Notes under the pieces: model-generated
The model's input: the letters and a program-made list of their open reading frames with translations, nothing else
What the model was told of the DNA's origin: nothing
The model's database searches: none
Translations under genes and position numbers: made by a program
DNA from: Gemmatimonadota bacterium
GTDB taxonomy: Bacteria; Gemmatimonadota; Gemmatimonadetes; Gemmatimonadales; GWC2-71-9
Assembly (NCBI GenBank): GCA_003220935.1
Contig: QHTT01000067.1
Coordinates: 1-64,000 of the forward strand
DNA length: 64,000 nt
Direction: 5' to 3'
Part shown: positions 51,155 through 64,000 of the stretch, one piece after another
Layout: the number at the start of each line of letters is the position of its first letter
Position numbering within the stretch: position 1 is the first letter of the stretch

Positions 51155-51950
51155 GCACCTCGTGGCGCAGGCTCGCGAGCGGTTCGACCTCCAGGACTAT
51201 TACGGCGCGATTCACCTGCTCGAGGAGGTCGTCGCGAGCGGGCGGGCGTTCGCCGACGCGCATCATCTGTTGGGGTTGTCGTACTCACTCGCCGGCCAGC
51301 AGGAGCAGGCGCTGGCGCACCTCGACCGCGCGCTGGCGCTGAACGCGCGCTACGTCGAGGCGCTCGTCCATCGGGCGATCGTGTTGAATGAGCTGGGGCG
51401 CGAAGCCGAGGCGGACGCGGCGTTCCGGCGGGCGGCACAGGTGGGCGGCGAGTCGCGCCAGGGGCTGCCGGCCCACGTGGCAGCCAAGCTCGCCAACCAA
51501 CACGCCGCGCTCGGCGACGCCTACTGCGAGGCGGGCGCGCTGGCCCAGGCGATCGACCAGTACCACGCCGCACTCGCCCTCGGACCCGCATTCCACGACC
51601 TGCGGTATAAGTTGGGGCGGATGTTGCTGCAAGCCGGCCGGGCCCTCGACGCACGGGAGCATTTCGAGATCATCGTCCGCGCCCGACCGAACTACCTGGA
51701 CGCGGCCGCGATGCTCGGGCTCGCGTGCTACCTCGGCGGCGACGGTCTCGGGGCGAAGCAGGTGTGGGAGGCGTGCCGGGACCGGCGACCGGAAGATCCG
51801 CGCGTGGAGGCCTATCTCGCCATGTTGGCGCGCAACGACACGGGCGCGGCGGCGGCTGGGGCCGGCGAGCTGGCGCCCTCCACCGTTCCGCCCGACCATC
51901 CCACCCCTCCTGCGGCGAAGGGCAGGGGAGGCAAGAGGAAGAAGCCGTGA
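51138..51950 (+). CDS. Tetratricopeptide repeat protein
   Basis: Successive TPR-like units ALAHLDRALALNARYVEALVHRAIVLNELG. Confidence 0.8.
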   Translation: MDVSPEHLVAQARERFDLQDYYGAIHLLEEVVASGRAFADAHHLLGLSYSLAGQQEQALAHLDRALALNARYVEALVHRAIVLNELGREAEADAAFRRAAQVGGESRQGLPAHVAAKLANQHAALGDAYCEAGALAQAIDQYHAALALGPAFHDLRYKLGRMLLQAGRALDAREHFEIIVRARPNYLDAAAMLGLACYLGGDGLGAKQVWEACRDRRPEDPRVEAYLAMLARNDTGAAAAGAGELAPSTVPPDHPTPPAAKGRGGKRKKP

Positions 51951-52867
51951 GGCGACTGGTGGTCGCGGGGCTCGTGCTGGCCTGCGCCTGCTCGCGCAGC
52001 GCCGCCGATCATGAGGAGCTGGGCGACCGCGCCTATGCGGCGGGGGAGTTCCGCAACGCGCTGGCCGAGTACCAACTGGGACTGAAAGCCCACCCGGGGA
52101 GCGCCGACCTGTCCGCCAAGGCTGGCGCGGCGGCGCTGCATACCGGCGAGTATGCGCTCGCTGCCGCCCAGTACGTTGCCCTCGGCCAGACCGACCGCTC
52201 CCGCGCGGCCGAAGCTGCGGATGGCCTCGAGCGGGTGGTCCGTGCCGCGCTGGCTGCGAACGAGCGCAACGCGGCGGCGACCGCGCTGCAGGGGTTGCGG
52301 GCGGTGTCGCCCAGCCGGCCGCTCGGCAAGTACACCCGGCTCGCCGCGCTAGACGCCGCGGAACGCGGCGACACGGCGGCGGCCCTCGCGCTGTTGCCCA
52401 GCGCTGTGGCCGCCGCGGGCAGCGGGCGCACTGCGGATTCGCTGCTGTTCGTCTACGGGATGGCCGCCGTGCGGGCGCACGCGTGCAGTACAGCCGTGCC
52501 CGCGTTCGAGAGCGTGATCCGCCGCCAGCGCGAGCCCGCTATCGCCGAAGGGGCGCGCGAGGGGCTGGGGCTGTGCGCCCTGATCGAGGGCCAGCGGCTG
52601 CTCGCCGCCGGCAAGCCCGCCGACGCCGAGGATTGGTTCCGGCGCGCCTCCGCGCCGGGGTCCCCCCCGGATGTGGTGCGCGGCGCGTTCCTGGGCTTGG
52701 GGGACGTGAAGCTGGCGCAAGGCGACATTCCGGATGCGCTCGAGAACTACCAGCAGGCGATCGCCGGCGGCACGCCCGGCGACACGATCGCGCAGCGGGC
52801 GCACGAGAAAATCAACGCGGTAGGGAAGGCCGACGCGCCGTCGACCACGCCCCCGAAATCGCCGTGA
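51947..52867 (+). CDS. Tetratricopeptide repeat lipoprotein
   Basis: VRRLVVAGLVLACACSRSAADHEELGDRAYAAGEFRNALAEYQLGLKAHPGSADL. Confidence 0.78.
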   Translation: MRRLVVAGLVLACACSRSAADHEELGDRAYAAGEFRNALAEYQLGLKAHPGSADLSAKAGAAALHTGEYALAAAQYVALGQTDRSRAAEAADGLERVVRAALAANERNAAATALQGLRAVSPSRPLGKYTRLAALDAAERGDTAAALALLPSAVAAAGSGRTADSLLFVYGMAAVRAHACSTAVPAFESVIRRQREPAIAEGAREGLGLCALIEGQRLLAAGKPADAEDWFRRASAPGSPPDVVRGAFLGLGDVKLAQGDIPDALENYQQAIAGGTPGDTIAQRAHEKINAVGKADAPSTTPPKSP

Positions 52868-53634
52868 GGACCCTGACTCGGCTCCGCCTGGTCGCGCTGC
52901 TCGGTCTCGTGGCGTGCCATCATGCGCCGAAGGTGACGCCCGCGTCCCAGCCGGAGCTGGAGCTCGCGCGCGCCCGGCGCCAGTTCCACAGCGGTGACTT
53001 CGCACACGCACAGATCTCGCTGCGGCGACTGACCTTCGAGCTCGGCCCCGCGCAGCCCGAGCTGGTGGAGGTCCGGTATGACCTGGCGGAGTGCTACTTC
53101 CAGACTGGCGACCGGGTCCAAGCCGCCCACGAGTTCCGCCAGGTGGCGGACCAGTACCCCACGAGCGAATACGCCCCACTCGCCCTGCTGCGCGCAGGCG
53201 ATGCCAACCTGCGCCTGTGGCGGCGCCCTGAGCTCGATCCGACCTACGGCCAGTCGGCGCTGGCGATCTATCAGGAGCTCGCCGGCCGCTACCCCGGCAC
53301 CACGGCCGCTGCCCGCGCGCAGCAGCACGTGCAGCAGTTGCGGGAGTGGTTCGCAGAGAAGGACTACAAGAACGGGCTGTTCTACCTGAAGCGGCGGGCG
53401 TTCGATTCCGCGATCATTTATTTCAAGGACGTGATCGCGACCTATCCCGGGACGCCGCGCGTGCCCGACGCGTTGCTGCGGCTCGTCGACAGCTACCGTG
53501 GCATCGGGTACGCCGACGAGCTGAAGGAGACCTGCATCCACCTGCGCCGCTACTACCCGCAAACGCGCGGTCTGGACGAGACCTGCCCGGCCGATTCGAG
53601 TACCAGCGCGCCGTCCACGCCGTCGCCTTCCTGA
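52864..53634 (+). CDS. bamD: Outer membrane protein assembly factor BamD
   Basis: Lipoprotein start LLGLVACHHAPK; ARRQFHSGDFAHAQISLRRL...VADQYPTSEYAPLALLRAGDANLR. Confidence 0.82.
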   Translation: MRTLTRLRLVALLGLVACHHAPKVTPASQPELELARARRQFHSGDFAHAQISLRRLTFELGPAQPELVEVRYDLAECYFQTGDRVQAAHEFRQVADQYPTSEYAPLALLRAGDANLRLWRRPELDPTYGQSALAIYQELAGRYPGTTAAARAQQHVQQLREWFAEKDYKNGLFYLKRRAFDSAIIYFKDVIATYPGTPRVPDALLRLVDSYRGIGYADELKETCIHLRRYYPQTRGLDETCPADSSTSAPSTPSPS

Positions 53635-53643
53635 GCCGGAGCG

Positions 53644-54204
53644 GTGGAGGTCCTGTTCGGCGGCTCGTTCGATCCGGTGCACGTCGGGCATCTGATCGTG
53701 GCGGAGGCAGCAGCCGAGCAGCTCGACGCGGCCGTGCGGTTCGTCCCGGCGCGCGAGCAACCGTTCAAGCGGGCTGCGCACGGCGCCACCGCCGAGCAGC
53801 GCGCGGCGATGCTCGACCTCGCAGTGGCGGGCAATCCGCGGCTCTCCGTCGACCGTATCGAGCTCACGCTCCCCTCCCCATCCTATACGATCCGGACGCT
53901 CCAGGCCTTGGCGCGACGCGAGCCTGGGAACCGGTTCACGCTACTGCTGGGGGCGGACGCCGCGCAGGAACTGTCGAGCTGGCACGAGGTCGAGGCACTG
54001 CCCGGGCTTGCCGAGCTCGCGGTGTTCGCTCGGCCCGGTGCGGCCGTGCCGCGGCACCGCCTGATTCGTCGCGTGCTCGAGGTGCCCGGTGTGGAGGTGT
54101 CGGCTACTCTGGTCCGGGAGCGCGTGCGGCGCGGCCTGTCCATCCGATATCTCGTCCCCGACGCGGTGCGCGACTACATCGTGGCGCGCGGGTTGTATCG
54201 TTAG
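53644..54204 (+). CDS. nadD: Nicotinate-nucleotide adenylyltransferase
   Basis: [55 protein letters not shown]-type C-terminus. Confidence 0.92.
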   Translation: MEVLFGGSFDPVHVGHLIVAEAAAEQLDAAVRFVPAREQPFKRAAHGATAEQRAAMLDLAVAGNPRLSVDRIELTLPSPSYTIRTLQALARREPGNRFTLLLGADAAQELSSWHEVEALPGLAELAVFARPGAAVPRHRLIRRVLEVPGVEVSATLVRERVRRGLSIRYLVPDAVRDYIVARGLYR

Positions 54205-54211
54205 AGGACTG

Positions 54212-57531
<3,320 letters not shown>

Positions 57532-57532
<1 letters not shown>

Positions 57533-57617
57533 ACGCGGAACGCGGAACTCGGAACGCGGAACAGACGGGCCGACATCCGTAGTGCTGTTGCGCGTTCCGA
57601 CTTCCGCGTTCCGCGTT
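57532..57617. repeat. Hairpin-forming inverted repeat, 33-nt arms of gcggaac-type heptamers
   Basis: Left aacgcggaacgcggaactcggaacgcggaacag, right ctgttgcgcgttccgacttccgcgttccgcgtt, 31/33 complementary; inner ACGG/CCGT. Confidence 0.85.
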
Positions 57618-57660
57618 ATTCGGGTACCCGGATATCTCCCGTCCCACCTATGTTCCACCC

Positions 57661-58344
57661 ATGCCCCTGCGCCTCGCCGAGCACCCCGAGCACGACCGCC
57701 CCCGCGAGCGGCTCTGGAGAGTGGGCCCGGCCGCCTTGACCGGGCAGGAGCTCTTGGCGCTCCTCCTCGGAACAGGGTGCGCGGGCCGGGATGCGCTGGT
57801 TGTGGCGGGAGAGCTGCTGGGCGTCGTCGACGGCTCGCTGCGGCGGCTTGGCAGCCGGCCCCTGGCGGAGCTGGCGCGCATCCCCGGCGTGGGCCGGAGC
57901 AAGGCCGCACGGGTGGCGGCGGCGCTCGAGCTCGGGCGGCGCGTCGGCTCCGAGACGGAACCGCCGGTGGCGCGGATCCGCGGGCCCGCGGACGTGCAAC
58001 GGCTCTACGGCGCGCGGTTGCGGGATCTCGCTGTCGAGGAGTTCCACGTGCTGGCGCTGGGAAGCCAGAGCCAGGTGCTCGGCGATTTGCTGATCACCCG
58101 GGGGATCCTCAACAGCTCGCTCGTCCACCCGCGGGAGGTGTTCCGGGCGGCGATTGCGGAGGCGGCGGCAGGGATCATCGTCGTCCACAACCACCCGAGC
58201 GGCGATCCGACGCCCTCGGCGGACGACCGGGCGGTGACGCGGCAGCTCGTAGACGCAGGGCGGCTGCTCGACCTGCCGGTGTACGACCACGTGGTCGTGG
58301 CGGGCGATCGTTACGTGAGCTTCGCCGAGGCGGGATTGTTATAG
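57661..58344 (+). CDS. radC: DNA repair protein RadC (JAB domain)
   Basis: PRERLWRVGPAALTGQELLALLLGTG; HNHPSGDPTPSADDRAVTRQL. Confidence 0.93.
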   Translation: MPLRLAEHPEHDRPRERLWRVGPAALTGQELLALLLGTGCAGRDALVVAGELLGVVDGSLRRLGSRPLAELARIPGVGRSKAARVAAALELGRRVGSETEPPVARIRGPADVQRLYGARLRDLAVEEFHVLALGSQSQVLGDLLITRGILNSSLVHPREVFRAAIAEAAAGIIVVHNHPSGDPTPSADDRAVTRQLVDAGRLLDLPVYDHVVVAGDRYVSFAEAGLL

Positions 58345-58430
58345 TGCCCCGTGCGGCCAGGGAGCCGCCCGCGCCGGGCCTTTCTTGCCCCCGCGTTGAC
58401 TCGGCGGCCGAGTCTCGCCATCGTCCACAG

Positions 58431-60528
58431 GTGACCAGCACCGCCCCCATCCTCGCCCCCGAGCTCGCGCGGGCCGTGGCGGCCCAGCGGGACCGCCTCG
58501 ACCTGGACCTGGTCTCGCGCGCGTACCGCGTGAGCGCCCAGGCCCACCGCGGGCAGAAGCGGGAGTCCGGAGACGACTACGTCTCTCACAGTGTGGCGGT
58601 GGCCACGATTCTCGCCGAGCAGCTGATGGACTCTACGACCATCGCCGCGGCGCTACTGCACGACGTGGTCGAGGATTCGAACACGTCGCTGGACGACATC
58701 CGCCGCGACTTTGGCGCCGAAGTCGCGGAGCTGGTGGACGGCCTCACGAAGCTGTCGACGCTGACGTTCCGCTCGACCGCCGAAGAGCAAGCGGAGAACT
58801 ACCGCAAGCTGCTGCTCTCGGTCGCGAAGGACGCGCGCGTCATCATCATCAAACTGGCCGATCGGTTGCACAACATGCGCACGCTCGAGCATCTCGATGT
58901 GGAGAAGCAGCGCCGCAGCCTTCAAGTTTCTCGAGCACGACGAGTACCGGGCGCTGTCGCGCAAGGTGCGCGCGAAGAAGGCGGAGCGCGAGCGCACCAT
59001 CGAGCGGCTGCGCGAGCCGCTGGCCGAGGAGCTGACGCGCGCCGGGCTGGTCGGCTTCGAGATCACCGGCCGGCCGAAGAACCTGTGGTCCATCTACAAG
59101 AAGATGCGGAGGCGCGACAAGCCGTTCGAGGAGATCTACGACCTCCTCGCGGTGCGCGTGCTGGTGAACACCATCCCCGAGTGCTACCACGTGCTCGGCA
59201 TCATCCACCACGAGTGGACGCCGCTTCAGGAGCGCATCAAGGACTACATCGCCAGCCCCAAATCCAACGGCTACCAGTCGCTCCACACGACCGTCTTCGG
59301 GCCCGGGGGCCAGCTGTACGAGATTCAGATCCGCACCCGCGAAATGCACCATACCGCCGAGTACGGCATCGCGGCGCACTGGCTGTTCAAGGAGGGGAAG
59401 AGCCCGGATGAGCTCGACCGGCACCTGGCGTGGTTCCGCCAGCTCATCGAGCTGCAGCAGGACGCGCACACGCCCGAGGAGTTTCTCGAGTTTCTCAAGG
59501 TCGACCTCTACCAGGATGAGATCTTCGTCTTCACGCCGCGCGGGGACGTGAAGCGGCTGCCGAAGGGGGCGACGCCGATCGACTTCGCCTTCGCCGTGCA
59601 CACGGAGGTCGGCCAGCACTGCCAGGGCGCTCGCATCAACGGCCGGATCGCACCCCTGCACCGTCCCCTCAAGAACGGCGACACGGTCGAGGTCATGACG
59701 AGCCCGCAGGCGAAACCCTCTCGCGACTGGCTCGCACACGTGCAGACGGCGCGCGCCCGCCACAAGATCCGTCAGTGGATCCGCCAGGAGGAGCATGAGC
59801 GGAGCCTCGAGCTGGGGCGCGACATCTTGGCGCGTGAGGTCCGACGGCGGCGGCTCGAACCGCCCGACGCGGCCCGCCTCGAGCGCGCCGCTGCCACCCT
59901 GTCGGTCGGCACAGCCGAGCAGCTGCAGGCGGCGCTTGGCACCGGGGACATCGCGCTCGGCACCATCATGCGTGCGCTGTACCCGGACCTCCCCGCCGAC
60001 GAGCTGCAACTGCCTAAGCCCACCGCGTTCGGCCGCGTCATTGAGCGGCTGCGGCTCGGTCGGGGCATCAAGATCCAGGGAGTGGACGGGTTGATGGTCC
60101 GGTATGCCCAGTGCTGCCAGCCGGTGCCGGGGGACGCGGTGGTGGGTTATGTCACGCAAGGACGCGGCATCTCGATCCACCGGAACGACTGCCCGAACCT
60201 GCTCGTGCTCTCGACCGAGGCGGAGCGGCGCGTAGAGATCGACTGGCAGGAGTCGGAGGGAGAGACGTTCGTGGTGCGGCTCGCGGTAGGCGGTGAAGAC
60301 CGCCGCGGTCTGTACGCCGACATCTGCACCGCGATCAGCGAGTCGGGCACCAACATCAAGAGCGCCGAGCTCTCGACCAAGGACGGAGCGGTCTTCGGAT
60401 CGGTGCTCGTGGAAGTCGAGAACCAGACCCACCTGAACAAGGTGATCCGGGCGATCCGGCGGTTGAAGGGCGTGACGGAGGTGTCGCGCCGCGAGTCGGG
60501 TCCTCAGACACAGCCGCTCGTTAGTTAA
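58431..60528 (+). pseudogene. RelA/SpoT bifunctional (p)ppGpp synthetase/hydrolase, disrupted by an apparent internal deletion/frameshift near 58915
   Basis: Frame 1 ...LADRLHNMRTLEHLDVEKQRR; frame 2 (from about 58915) AFKFLEHDEYRALSRKVRAKKAERERTIERL...SPKSNGYQSLHTTV; TGS and ACT domains follow. Confidence 0.85.
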
Positions 60529-60538
60529 CTTTCACGGG

Positions 60539-62563
60539 ATGCCTTTCGACCTCGTTGCCCCCTACCCGCCGGCGGGGGATCAGCCGCGCGCCATCGGCGA
60601 ACTGGCCCAGGGCCTCACCCGGGGCGACCGCTACCAGACGCTGCTGGGCGTCACGGGCTCCGGGAAGACGTTCACCATGGCGCACGTGCTCGCGAGCTTC
60701 GGCCGCCCGACGTTGGTGCTGTCACACAACAAGACGCTCGCGGCACAACTCTACGGCGAGCTGAAGGGGTTCTTTCCGAGGAACGCCGTCGAATTCTTCA
60801 TCTCCTATTACGACTATTACCAGCCCGAAGCGTACGTCCCCCAGACGGACACCTACATCGCCAAGGACTCCTCGATCAACGACGACATTGACCGCCTGCG
60901 GCTGCGGGCGACGTCGAGTTTGATGGAGCGCGACGACGTCATCATCGTGGCGAGCGTCTCGGCGATCTACGGCCTGGGCGATCCGGAGTTGTACCGCCGG
61001 CGGCTCGTGACGGCAGCGGTCGGCGAGGAGCGGGGCCGGGACGACCTGCTCGAGGCGCTCGTGGCGGTGCAGTACCAACGCAACGACGTCGCCTTCGAGC
61101 GGGGCACGTTCCGGGTGCGGGGCGACACTGTCGAGGTCTTCCCGGCGTACGACGAGCAGGCCGTACGGATCGAGTTTTGGGGCGACGCGGTGGAGCGCAT
61201 CGCGAAGATCGATCCGACGAGCGGCGACACGATCGCCGAGCTGCGGCGCGCCGCCGTGTATCCGGCGACGCACTTCGTCACCGAGCGGCCCACGATCGAG
61301 CGCGCCGTCGCGGCCATCCGGCAGGAGCTGAAGACGCACCTGGCGGAGCTCCGCGCCCAGAACAAGCTGCTCGAGGCTCAGCGGCTCGAGTCGCGCACCA
61401 ACTTCGACATCGACATGCTGCTGGAGGTCGGGCGCTGCACGGGCATCGAAAACTATTCGCGCCACCTCACCGGGCGGCAGGTGGGGGAGCGCCCCGCCTG
61501 CCTGCTCGACTACTTCCCAGACGACTACCTCTGCATTATCGACGAGTCACACCAGACCATGCCGCAGCTCGGCGGGATGTACGAAGGCGATCGCTCGCGC
61601 AAGCAGACCCTCGTCGACTACGGATTCCGCCTGCCGTCGGCGCTCGACAACCGGCCGCTGCGGATCGACGAGTTCATGGGTCTCGTGCCCCGCATCGTGT
61701 TCGTGTCTGCGACGCCAGGGGACGAAGAGCTGAAGCTCTCGGGCGGCATCGTGGTGGAGCAGATCATCCGGCCGACCGGCCTCGTGGACCCCGCCGTCGA
61801 GACGCGTCCGGTGAAGGGGCAGGTAGACGACCTGTTGCACGAGATCCGGCTGCGGGAAAAGAAGAATGAGCGCGTGCTCGTCACGACACTCACGAAACGC
61901 ATGGCCGAGGACCTCACGGACTACCTGCAGCAGCATGGAGTGCGCGTGCGCTACCTGCACTCCGAGATCGACGCCATCGAGCGCGTGGAGATCATCCGTG
62001 GCCTGCGGCTCGGGGAGTTCGATGTCCTCGTCGGGATTAACCTGCTACGCGAGGGGCTCGACCTCCCCGAGGTGTCCCTCGTCGCAATCCTCGACGCGGA
62101 CCAGGAAGGGTTCTTGCGCTCCGACCGCTCCCTCATCCAGACGGTCGGGCGAGCGGCCCGAAACCTGAGCGGCAAGGCGATCCTCTATGCCGACCGGGTC
62201 ACCGGCTCGATGCAGCGCGCGCTCGACGAGATGCAGCGTCGGCGGGGGCGACAGCAGGCCTACAACGACGCACACGACATCACGCCGCGCTCGATCGTCA
62301 AATCCGTGGACCAGGTGCGCTTCACCACGCGTGTCGCGGACGCCAAGACGGCCAAGGCGATGGGTCCCGTGCTGCGGCGCCCAGCGGACGCGCGCGAGCG
62401 GGAGGCGCTCATCCGGCTGCTCGAGACGCAGATGCAAGCCGCGGCCGAAGAGCTGGACTTCGAGCTGGCCGCGGTGCTGCGCGACCAGCTCCTCGAGCTC
62501 AAGGCCGAAGGGGATGCGGTGCACCATGCGCCTCCGCGCGGACGAGCTCAACCGGTTCGGTGA
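60539..62563 (+). CDS. uvrB: UvrABC system protein B
   Basis: [59 protein letters not shown]. Confidence 0.97.
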   Translation: MPFDLVAPYPPAGDQPRAIGELAQGLTRGDRYQTLLGVTGSGKTFTMAHVLASFGRPTLVLSHNKTLAAQLYGELKGFFPRNAVEFFISYYDYYQPEAYVPQTDTYIAKDSSINDDIDRLRLRATSSLMERDDVIIVASVSAIYGLGDPELYRRRLVTAAVGEERGRDDLLEALVAVQYQRNDVAFERGTFRVRGDTVEVFPAYDEQAVRIEFWGDAVERIAKIDPTSGDTIAELRRAAVYPATHFVTERPTIERAVAAIRQELKTHLAELRAQNKLLEAQRLESRTNFDIDMLLEVGRCTGIENYSRHLTGRQVGERPACLLDYFPDDYLCIIDESHQTMPQLGGMYEGDRSRKQTLVDYGFRLPSALDNRPLRIDEFMGLVPRIVFVSATPGDEELKLSGGIVVEQIIRPTGLVDPAVETRPVKGQVDDLLHEIRLREKKNERVLVTTLTKRMAEDLTDYLQQHGVRVRYLHSEIDAIERVEIIRGLRLGEFDVLVGINLLREGLDLPEVSLVAILDADQEGFLRSDRSLIQTVGRAARNLSGKAILYADRVTGSMQRALDEMQRRRGRQQAYNDAHDITPRSIVKSVDQVRFTTRVADAKTAKAMGPVLRRPADAREREALIRLLETQMQAAAEELDFELAAVLRDQLLELKAEGDAVHHAPPRGRAQPVR

Positions 62564-62933
62564 GGAGTTGGGCCGCGGCCTGGCACCCCCGGCCGTCATC
62601 GGGCTCTCGGGCGAGTTGGGGTCCGGCAAGACGACTCTGGTGCAGGCGATTTGCCGCGGCTTGGGCGCGCGGGCGGCTGCGACGAGTCCCACGTACGCGC
62701 TGGTGCATCACCACGAAGCTCGAGCCGCTCCCATCTACCACGTCGACTGCTACCGCCTCAAGTCGCCCGACGAGGCCCGGGACATCGGATTCGCGGACAT
62801 GACGCGCGAGCGCGCTATCGTGCTCATCGAATGGCCGGAGCGGGCGGGGGCATGGGCGCCGCCGCTGGATCGGCACTTCCGCCTCAGCTACGGTGAGGAG
62901 CCCGATATCCGAGAGGTGGAGGAGATCCGGTGA
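62526..62933 (+). CDS. tsaE: tRNA threonylcarbamoyladenosine biosynthesis protein TsaE
   Basis: [43 protein letters not shown] lies inside the uvrB 3' end. Confidence 0.92.
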   Translation: MRLRADELNRFGEELGRGLAPPAVIGLSGELGSGKTTLVQAICRGLGARAAATSPTYALVHHHEARAAPIYHVDCYRLKSPDEARDIGFADMTRERAIVLIEWPERAGAWAPPLDRHFRLSYGEEPDIREVEEIR

Positions 62934-62983
62934 TGGGTCTGGGGACGGTGCTGGCAGGCGTTCCGCGTTCGGGAGGGGCGCGG

Positions 62984-63724
62984 ATGAGCGGTCGCTGGCT
63001 GGCGATCGATACCGCCACTGAGATCGCGAGCGTCGCCGTCGGATCGCCAACTGGCGCAGCGGCCGGAGCGTTTGTGCAGGGAGCGCGCCGTCACGCGGCC
63101 GCGATCGTTCAACTCGTCGATCACGTGCTCACGCAGGCGGGACTGCGGCCGGCGGATTTGGAGGGCATCGTCATCGGGGATGGGCCGGGAAGCTTCACAG
63201 GCCTGCGGATCGGTTGGGCAGCGGCGAAAGGGCTGGCGCAGCAGGCGGCTGTGCCGCTTCGCGCCGTGCCGTCGCTCATGGCGGCGGCGGCCGGCGTCGC
63301 CGCACGGCTGGACTCAGTGCCCGTTGCTGCTTGCTACGACGCCCTGCGCGGACAGGTGTACGGTGCGGTGTACGTGTTCCGTCCCGGTGAGGTCGAAACC
63401 GCGATGCCGCCGGCGGTCACCACCGTCGCGGAGCTGGCGCGCGTCACCCCTCCCCCGATCCGCCCGCGGGTCGTTGTCGGCGACGGGGCGATGCGCTATC
63501 CAGACGACATCCTCAAGTGGAGCGGTGCCGCGCCAGTACCGCTGGAGAGCGTGATGCCGAACGCCACGACGCTGCTCTCGCTCTTCGCCAGGAAAGGGGC
63601 GGCGCGCTCGCTGGATGATCCCTTCGTCGCCGAGCCCGCCTACGGCCGGCCGGCCGAAGCGCAAGCGAAATGGGAGGCCCGCCACGGCCGGCCCCTTCCG
63701 GATCCGTCTCGCCCAAGCGGCTGA
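62984..63724 (+). CDS. tsaB: tRNA threonylcarbamoyladenosine biosynthesis protein TsaB
   Basis: LAIDTATEIASVAVG, GDGPGSFTGLRIGWAAAKGLA. Confidence 0.9.
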   Translation: MSGRWLAIDTATEIASVAVGSPTGAAAGAFVQGARRHAAAIVQLVDHVLTQAGLRPADLEGIVIGDGPGSFTGLRIGWAAAKGLAQQAAVPLRAVPSLMAAAAGVAARLDSVPVAACYDALRGQVYGAVYVFRPGEVETAMPPAVTTVAELARVTPPPIRPRVVVGDGAMRYPDDILKWSGAAPVPLESVMPNATTLLSLFARKGAARSLDDPFVAEPAYGRPAEAQAKWEARHGRPLPDPSRPSG

Positions 63725-64000
63725 CGTGGCGCCTGTCGCCGCGATCGAGCGCGCCGTCTTCGCGGACCCCTGGTCGGCTAATGACTTCACTGAGTGCTTG
63801 GCCGCCGGAGCGCCGTTCCTCGTCGCCGTCGTGGGCCGCGCCGTCGCGGGCTACGCCGTCGCGCATTGCGCCGCGGACGAAGGGGAGGTTCTCAACCTGG
63901 GCGTCGCCCAGCCGCACCGCCGCGGCGGCGTCGGGCGGGCGCTGGTGGAGCGGGTGCTCGACACGTTGCAGGGTCGTGGCGTGCGAGTCGTTTACCTCGA
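63615..64000 (+). CDS. rimI: Ribosomal protein S18 alanine N-acetyltransferase-like (GNAT), truncated at window end
   Basis: FRIRLAQAADVAPVAAIERAVFADPWSANDFTECLAAG...LNLGVAQPHRRGGVGRALVERVL; in-frame ATG at 63615 inside tsaB. Confidence 0.82.
   Translation, partial: MIPSSPSPPTAGRPKRKRNGRPATAGPFRIRLAQAADVAPVAAIERAVFADPWSANDFTECLAAGAPFLVAVVGRAVAGYAVAHCAADEGEVLNLGVAQPHRRGGVGRALVERVLDTLQGRGVRVVYL

Overview
High-GC bacterial chromosomal window, densely packed, mostly housekeeping genes. Gemmatimonadota-like is a guess from gene content and style only. Blocks, left to right: peptidoglycan-sugar recycling (SSS symporter, AmiE/NagZ/NamZ-like); ino1; cupredoxin + CopA; pyruvate dehydrogenase E1a/E1b/E2; redox genes (peroxiredoxin, TrxB, AhpD-like); aspA-like lyase; CysM/Mec+/CysO-MoeZ-like sulfur-carrier cysteine synthesis cluster with an Rrf2 regulator; tRNA-Leu; smpB; pyrD/pyrF; rpmJ-rpsM-rpsK-rpsD-rpoA-rplQ; a nucleotide-sugar island (gmd, rmd, wbpD/E/B/A-like, ugd, uxs, epimerase) that also carries carB and murB; bamD, nadD, secA, radC, relA/spoT, uvrB, tsaE, tsaB, rimI. 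Main observations: (1) two probable selenoproteins, a peroxiredoxin and an AhpD-like protein, each with an in-frame TGA exactly at a catalytic Cys position and a SECIS-like hairpin just downstream; (2) a CysO-MoeB-rhodanese fusion whose linker is a degraded copy of a 28-bp palindrome found intact about 1.2 kb away; (3) a set of hairpin-forming inverted repeats built from 7-8 nt units, sitting at gene starts and junctions; (4) a 25-bp palindrome with IscR-type GAC-N7-GTC geometry in front of the cysteine operon; (5) four conserved genes (rrf2, murB, ugd, relA/spoT) that appear to lack internal segments of roughly 90-120 nt, which may be an assembly artefact. All homology calls are from reading the translations; no searches were run.
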